A stretch of DNA of 64,000 bases. It comes from Sphingobacteriia bacterium 28-36-52. GTDB lineage: Bacteria > Bacteroidota > Bacteroidia > Chitinophagales > Chitinophagaceae. Location of the stretch: contig NCGN01000005.1 in NCBI GenBank assembly GCA_002281575.1, positions 208,837-272,836 of the forward strand, in the 5' to 3' direction. Below the pieces are notes generated by a model. It was given only the letters and a program-made list of their open reading frames with translations. It was not told the origin of the DNA and ran no database searches. Of the stretch, positions 63,059 through 64,000 are shown piece after piece (the stretch's first letter is position 1; the number at the start of each line of letters is the position of its first letter). The position numbers were made by a program, and so were the translations under genes.

Positions 63059-63076
63059 TCAATTAAAAATTCTCCC

Positions 63077-63955
63077 ATGAAAGTTGCCATTTATAGTCGT
63101 GGTTTAGATATAGAGCAAGAAAATCCTTTACTGATTTTATTAGAGGAATTAAATAAGCACGATACCGAAATATTATTGTTCAATACTTTGTTTGAGCAAT
63201 TTAATATTCCACAACAGTTGTGCAATAAAATTCAGCAATTTTCAGGTTACGAAGATTTGGGCGAATCGGTTGATTGTGTAATTAGTTTGGGTGGAGATGG
63301 AACAATGCTAGACACCATTACACTAATTCGAGAAAAAAATATTCCTGTATTAGGAATCAATTTTGGAAGATTGGGTTTCTTAGCAAGCATCAGTAGAGAA
63401 GAACTAGCTACTGCGGTAGATGCTTTAGTGAATCATACATTTATTATAGACAAGAGAACCTTGATTCACCTAGATTCTAATACGCCATTGTTTGAAGATG
63501 CTCCTTTTGCCTTGAATGAATTTACCATTCACAAAAAAGACACTTCCCCCATGATTAAAATTCATACTTATATGAATGGGGAGTTTTTGAATACATATTG
63601 GGCTGATGGATTAATTGTTTCAACCCCTACCGGCTCTACTGGGTATAATTTAAGCTGTAACGGACCCATCTTATTTCCAGATTCTTCTAGCTTGGTTATA
63701 ACACCAATTTGTCCGCATAATTTGAATGTTCGTTCTATTGTAATTCCAGATAATAATATTATTTCTTTTGAAGTAGAAGGAAGAGCCGATGAGTTTATTG
63801 TTGCTTTGGATGCTAGAAGAGAATTGGTTACCAAATCGGTTCAACTAGCAGTAAGAAAAGAAGCATTTAACATTAGTTTAATAAGATTAAACGAAAATAC
63901 TTTTCTTTCTACGCTGCGAACCAAGCTTACTTGGGGTCTTGATAAAAGAAATTAA
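63077..63955 (+). CDS. nadK: NAD kinase
   Basis: This 292-residue enzyme phosphorylates NAD to NADP. It has the family motif LGGDGTMLDTI, then GINFGRLGFLA, NEFTIHK, and the Gly-rich TPTGSTGYNLSCNGPI. Complete, with typical length. Nothing further of significance is visible up to the right edge. Confidence 0.95.
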   Translation: MKVAIYSRGLDIEQENPLLILLEELNKHDTEILLFNTLFEQFNIPQQLCNKIQQFSGYEDLGESVDCVISLGGDGTMLDTITLIREKNIPVLGINFGRLGFLASISREELATAVDALVNHTFIIDKRTLIHLDSNTPLFEDAPFALNEFTIHKKDTSPMIKIHTYMNGEFLNTYWADGLIVSTPTGSTGYNLSCNGPILFPDSSSLVITPICPHNLNVRSIVIPDNNIISFEVEGRADEFIVALDARRELVTKSVQLAVRKEAFNISLIRLNENTFLSTLRTKLTWGLDKRN

Positions 63956-64000
63956 CAATTTAGATAATGATTTTTGTTGCTATTTTACAATAGCATCCAT

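Noticed and set aside
63980..64000. Possible end of a minus-strand gene at the right edge (six codons then TAG)
   Set aside because: Only six codons lie inside the window; any short stretch would allow this.
1..64000. tRNA genes, CRISPR arrays, insertion sequences, phage or integrative elements
   Set aside because: No cloverleaf-sized gap with matching arms, no regularly spaced repeats, and no transposase or integrase were seen on either strand.

Overview
The window is a dense, AT-rich chromosomal stretch from a Bacteroidota bacterium, most likely a freshwater Chitinophagaceae (Sediminibacterium-like). The evidence is a GldC gliding protein, several Bacteroidota-restricted families (DUF4290, DUF5690, DUF5777), a MurA with Asp in place of the usual catalytic Cys, the rhodopsin-crtY-blh phototrophy set, near absence of Shine-Dalgarno sequences, and many TAnnTTTG promoter -7 elements. 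I see no tRNA, rRNA, insertion sequence, prophage or CRISPR. No gene-free stretch exceeds 300 bases.

Layout. 1-4.7 kb: tail of a beta-carbonic anhydrase, then an ABC / HlyD / TolC export operon whose ATPase has degenerate catalytic motifs. 4.7-9.6 kb: an ECF sigma factor, a one-helix membrane protein with an outer-membrane-barrel-like C-terminus, then two haem lipoproteins, an OB-fold protein, a YceI protein and a DUF5777 beta-barrel. A shorter copy (haem lipoprotein, YceI, DUF5777) lies at 19.5-21.4 kb. 9.6-16.1 kb: crotonase and PaaZ, adk, msrB, bestrophin, DUF5690. 16.2-19.4 kb: a large secreted VPS10/BNR-repeat protein. 21.4-28.1 kb: a plug-like surface protein, small genes, an aminotransferase, a glycosyltransferase, an EamA transporter, a SixA-like phosphatase, mnmH. 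28.1-31.8 kb: 5-oxoprolinase operon pxpB-pxpC-pxpA plus an Nramp-fold transporter without the canonical metal ligands. 31.9-39.9 kb: a tricorn-like S41 protease, murA, DUF4290, divergent pheS, a desaturase, recO. 40.2-43.1 kb: green-type proton-pumping rhodopsin (DTE motif, Met at the tuning position, a Gly at the carotenoid-antenna position), lycopene cyclase and Blh. 43.1-48 kb: amidohydrolase, then rplM-rpsI-rpsB-tsf and pyrH, where rpsB carries an internal deletion and frameshift. 48-58.3 kb: a lone TolC, a YbdL-type aminotransferase, and a TetR-TolC-MFP-RND-AIM24 efflux operon with a palindromic operator. 58.4-64 kb: DUF502, GT4 glycosyltransferase, gldC, yqeY, cvpA, alpha/beta hydrolase, CBS-domain protein, nadK.

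How the genes work together. The rhodopsin makes a proton gradient from light. CrtY makes beta-carotene and Blh cleaves it to retinal, so the three genes supply pump and chromophore; a strong terminator sits directly against the crtY start codon. The two haem-lipoprotein / YceI / DUF5777 cassettes are the best candidate for an undescribed system: each pairs a periplasm-facing haem carrier, a lipocalin-like isoprenoid-binding protein and an outer-membrane barrel, and the larger copy sits behind its own sigma factor. Several genes have a -7 promoter element ending only 4-7 bases before the start codon, which predicts leaderless mRNAs.
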